Assembly (NCBI GenBank): GCA_000993115.1
Contig: LBVN01000019.1
Span: 1-32,905, forward strand
Reading direction: 5' to 3'
Length of the DNA: 32,905 bases
Source of the DNA: Candidatus Woesebacteria bacterium GW2011_GWB1_38_8b
GTDB lineage: Bacteria; Patescibacteriota; Microgenomatia; UBA8517
Part shown: piece after piece, positions 31,186 through 32,905 of the stretch
Numbering within the stretch: position 1 is the first letter of the stretch
Layout: every line of letters starts with the position of its first letter
The notes under the pieces: model-generated
The model's database searches: none
What the model was told of the DNA's origin: nothing
The model's input: the letters and a program-made list of their open reading frames with translations, nothing else
Made by a program: the position numbers and the translations under genes

Positions 31186-32680
31186 ACTTTCCAAATATAA
31201 TCTACCAATTTGGTTAACAATTATTTTATTGGTCGTATTAATTCTTAGGATTCCTTCTTTTTTTGAACCATACTCGTACGGTGACGAAATGATTTATCTG
31301 ACTCTTGGTCAAGGTGTTCGTCAAGGAATTCCTCTTTATTCAGGACTTCACGACAATAAACCCCCGCTTTTATATATAACTGCGGCAATAGCCGGAAATT
31401 TATTTTGGTTTAAGGCAATTTTGGCCGTTTGGAGTCTTGCTACAATAACTGCGTTTTGGAAGCTTGTAGGTGCCCTTTTTCCAAAAAATCAACGTTTACA
31501 TTTTTTTTCAGTAGCAGTCTTTGCAGTCCTCACAACAATTCCTCTTTTGGAAGGAAATATCGCCAACGCCGAAAACTTCATGATAGGACCGACAATTGTC
31601 GCCTTTTACCTGATACTTACAAAAAAAAGCCTGAAGTCCGTTTTTCTGTCGGGTGTACTTTTTTCCATTGCCACTCTTTTTAAAATTCCGGCTGCGTTTG
31701 AGGTTCCGGTTGTAATTTTTTATTGGTTAATAGGCATCAAGAGTTTTGATAAATCCGAGATCATAAAACTTGCCAAAAAGACAATCGTGCTGTCTTCCGG
31801 ATTTCTTCTGCCTATCCTTCTGACGTTTATCTGGTACTTTTTTCAGGGTGCGTTAAAGCAGTATTTTATAGCAGCTTTTGCACAAAACTTCGGTTATGTA
31901 TCAAGTTGGAGGCCAGGAGATGTGCAAAAACCTTTCTTGGAAAAAAATGCGCCGCTTTTAATCCGGGGGTTAATTGTGTTTTCAATTTCACTCTTTATTT
32001 TCCTAAAACGAAAGCTTTACTCAAAACAGTTTGCGCTTGCTTCTGTCTGGCTTTTATTCGCGCTATTTGCCGTCACTTTATCCGAGCGTCCTTACCCGCA
32101 CTATTTATTACAAGCCGTACCTTCAATTTCCATCCTTGTTTCAATGCTTATAGGTATATCGAATTATGAGCAGGTTTTGGTTCTTCTTCCACTTTCACTA
32201 TCGTTTTTTGTACCTGTTTATTATCATTTTTGGCACTACTCCACAACTGTTTACTACGAGCGCTTTATAAATTTAAGTTTGGGAAAAATCAATAAACCCG
32301 ATTATTTAAAAACATTCGGAGATCAAATTCCAATTAACTACCAGGTTTCTGAATTTCTAATTTCTTCGACAAAACCTACAGATAAAATCTTTGTCTGGGG
32401 AGACACTTCAACTATTTATGCCCAAACAAAAAGACTGCCTCCAATCAAATACGTCGCGGATTATCATATTAGAGATTTCTCCAGCGACAGTGAATTAATT
32501 GATAAACTAAACGCCAACAAACCCGAATTTATAGTAATACTACCTAACTCAAATCCACCGTCACAGCTAATCTCCTTTATCACGAAAAATTACGGATTAG
32601 CCGAGCAAATAAGTAACACAAATATATGGCGGCTTCTAAATCCTAAGTTAAGGATTCTTCTAAACTCAAAAAAAACTTAG
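31175..32680 (+). CDS. GT-C family glycosyltransferase (PMT_2/ArnT-like)
   Basis: A 501-residue protein with the full layout: membrane helix 1 (IWLTIILLVVLILRI), then the outside loop PYSYGDEMIYLTLGQGVRQGIPLYSGLHDNKPPLLYITAA, with the GDE acidic pair and the PPLLYI motif of PMT_2 enzymes, then about ten more helices and a soluble domain of ~130 residues. It probably moves a sugar from a polyprenyl phosphate to lipid, glycan or protein on the outer face. It overlaps the previous GT-C gene and is likely co-transcribed with it. Confidence 0.88.
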   Translation: MKNKLSKYNLPIWLTIILLVVLILRIPSFFEPYSYGDEMIYLTLGQGVRQGIPLYSGLHDNKPPLLYITAAIAGNLFWFKAILAVWSLATITAFWKLVGALFPKNQRLHFFSVAVFAVLTTIPLLEGNIANAENFMIGPTIVAFYLILTKKSLKSVFLSGVLFSIATLFKIPAAFEVPVVIFYWLIGIKSFDKSEIIKLAKKTIVLSSGFLLPILLTFIWYFFQGALKQYFIAAFAQNFGYVSSWRPGDVQKPFLEKNAPLLIRGLIVFSISLFIFLKRKLYSKQFALASVWLLFALFAVTLSERPYPHYLLQAVPSISILVSMLIGISNYEQVLVLLPLSLSFFVPVYYHFWHYSTTVYYERFINLSLGKINKPDYLKTFGDQIPINYQVSEFLISSTKPTDKIFVWGDTSTIYAQTKRLPPIKYVADYHIRDFSSDSELIDKLNANKPEFIVILPNSNPPSQLISFITKNYGLAEQISNTNIWRLLNPKLRILLNSKKT

Positions 32681-32729
32681 GTTAAAGTATTCTGACGGTT
32701 AAATGATATAATTGAGCACAGGTTTTTTA

Positions 32730-32905
32730 ATGAAAAACAAAAAGAAAACTGGCAGCAATGGTTTTAATTCGACTGTTGTTGCCTCAAAAATTGTATCGAA
32801 AAAATTTTTAGCGGCGAGCGTTTTATTTTCTATTTCTGCCATTTCAATCCCGATTATCTTTAGAAACAATCTTCCTCCTGTTATACCTTTGTTTTATGGT
32901 TTAGC
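32730..32905 (+). CDS. Membrane protein of unknown function, 3'-partial
   Basis: The window ends inside this gene; 58 codons are visible. A basic N-terminus (KNKKKTGSNG) is followed by one membrane segment (FLAASVLFSISAISIPIIF) and RNNLPPVIPLFYGLA. The LPPxIPLFYG segment resembles a small conserved membrane protein of Microgenomates-type genomes. TATAAT lies at 32707-32712, 17 nt before the ATG. Confidence 0.6.
   Translation, partial: MKNKKKTGSNGFNSTVVASKIVSKKFLAASVLFSISAISIPIIFRNNLPPVIPLFYGL

Noticed and set aside
1-32905. tRNA or rRNA genes
   Set aside because: I looked through the intergenic stretches for T-loop-like sequences and found none with a plausible cloverleaf. A dedicated scan would be more sensitive.

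Overview
The window is AT-rich, gene-dense bacterial DNA of the kind found in the Candidate Phyla Radiation (Patescibacteria), most likely the Microgenomates group. The evidence is gene content: a DUF2298 membrane protein, two tandem FemAB-like proteins, a YerC/TrpR-like regulator, a DUF5674 protein, small lineage-type membrane proteins, a UvrD helicase fused to an Fe-S nuclease, and very short intergenic gaps. The phylum assignment is inference. No rRNA, tRNA, CRISPR array, integrase, transposase or phage gene was seen.

Layout. 1-3.1 kb: the 3' part of a DUF2298 membrane protein, a 530-bp gene-free stretch with two strong palindromes, a RelBE-like toxin-antitoxin pair, and a 57-bp second copy of the DUF2298 gene end. 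3.2-5.1 kb: LCP envelope protein and a nucleotidyltransferase. 5.3-12.4 kb: a UvrD helicase, two FemAB-like genes, an ASCH/DUF3850-like gene, and a converging helicase-nuclease. 12.4-14.9 kb: aldo/keto reductase, RBBP9-like hydrolase, RmuC. 15-19.3 kb: membrane protein, YerC-like regulator, methionyl-tRNA synthetase (frameshifted), cytidylyltransferase, GT2 glycosyltransferase. 19.3-23.1 kb: small protective or stress-type genes (pentapeptide repeat, two Nudix, MsrA, SdpI-like, YdeI-like). 23.1-28.0 kb: minus-strand single-gene units (GNAT, Nudix, S51 peptidase, nitrilase, phosphatase, RelBE pair, VOC/DUF5674 operon), most of them separated by one shared ~20-28 bp repeat. 28.0-32.9 kb: secreted-type hydrolase, small membrane proteins, two GT-C glycosyltransferases, and the start of another membrane protein.

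What stands out. (1) The 23.9-27.1 kb block is a cassette-like array. The repeat carries the stop codon of one gene, and at three junctions it also supplies the -35 box of the next gene at fixed geometry (TTGnnn, 17 bp, TARAAT, 7 nt, ATG). (2) Five 28-bp tracts, each of four degenerate heptamers, lie in frame inside conserved genes (both FemAB genes and the helicase-nuclease). (3) The first toxin-antitoxin pair lies between two copies of the DUF2298 gene end that differ almost only at synonymous positions. (4) Many genes show a -10 box 5-8 nt before the start codon and no Shine-Dalgarno, which suggests widespread leaderless transcription. (5) Three genes carry single frameshifts (metG, one Nudix, one antitoxin); these may be assembly errors, and in metG that is the likeliest explanation.

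As a whole the region looks like envelope and peptidoglycan functions plus DNA repair at both ends, with an accessory set of detoxification, nucleotide-sanitation and toxin-antitoxin genes in the middle.
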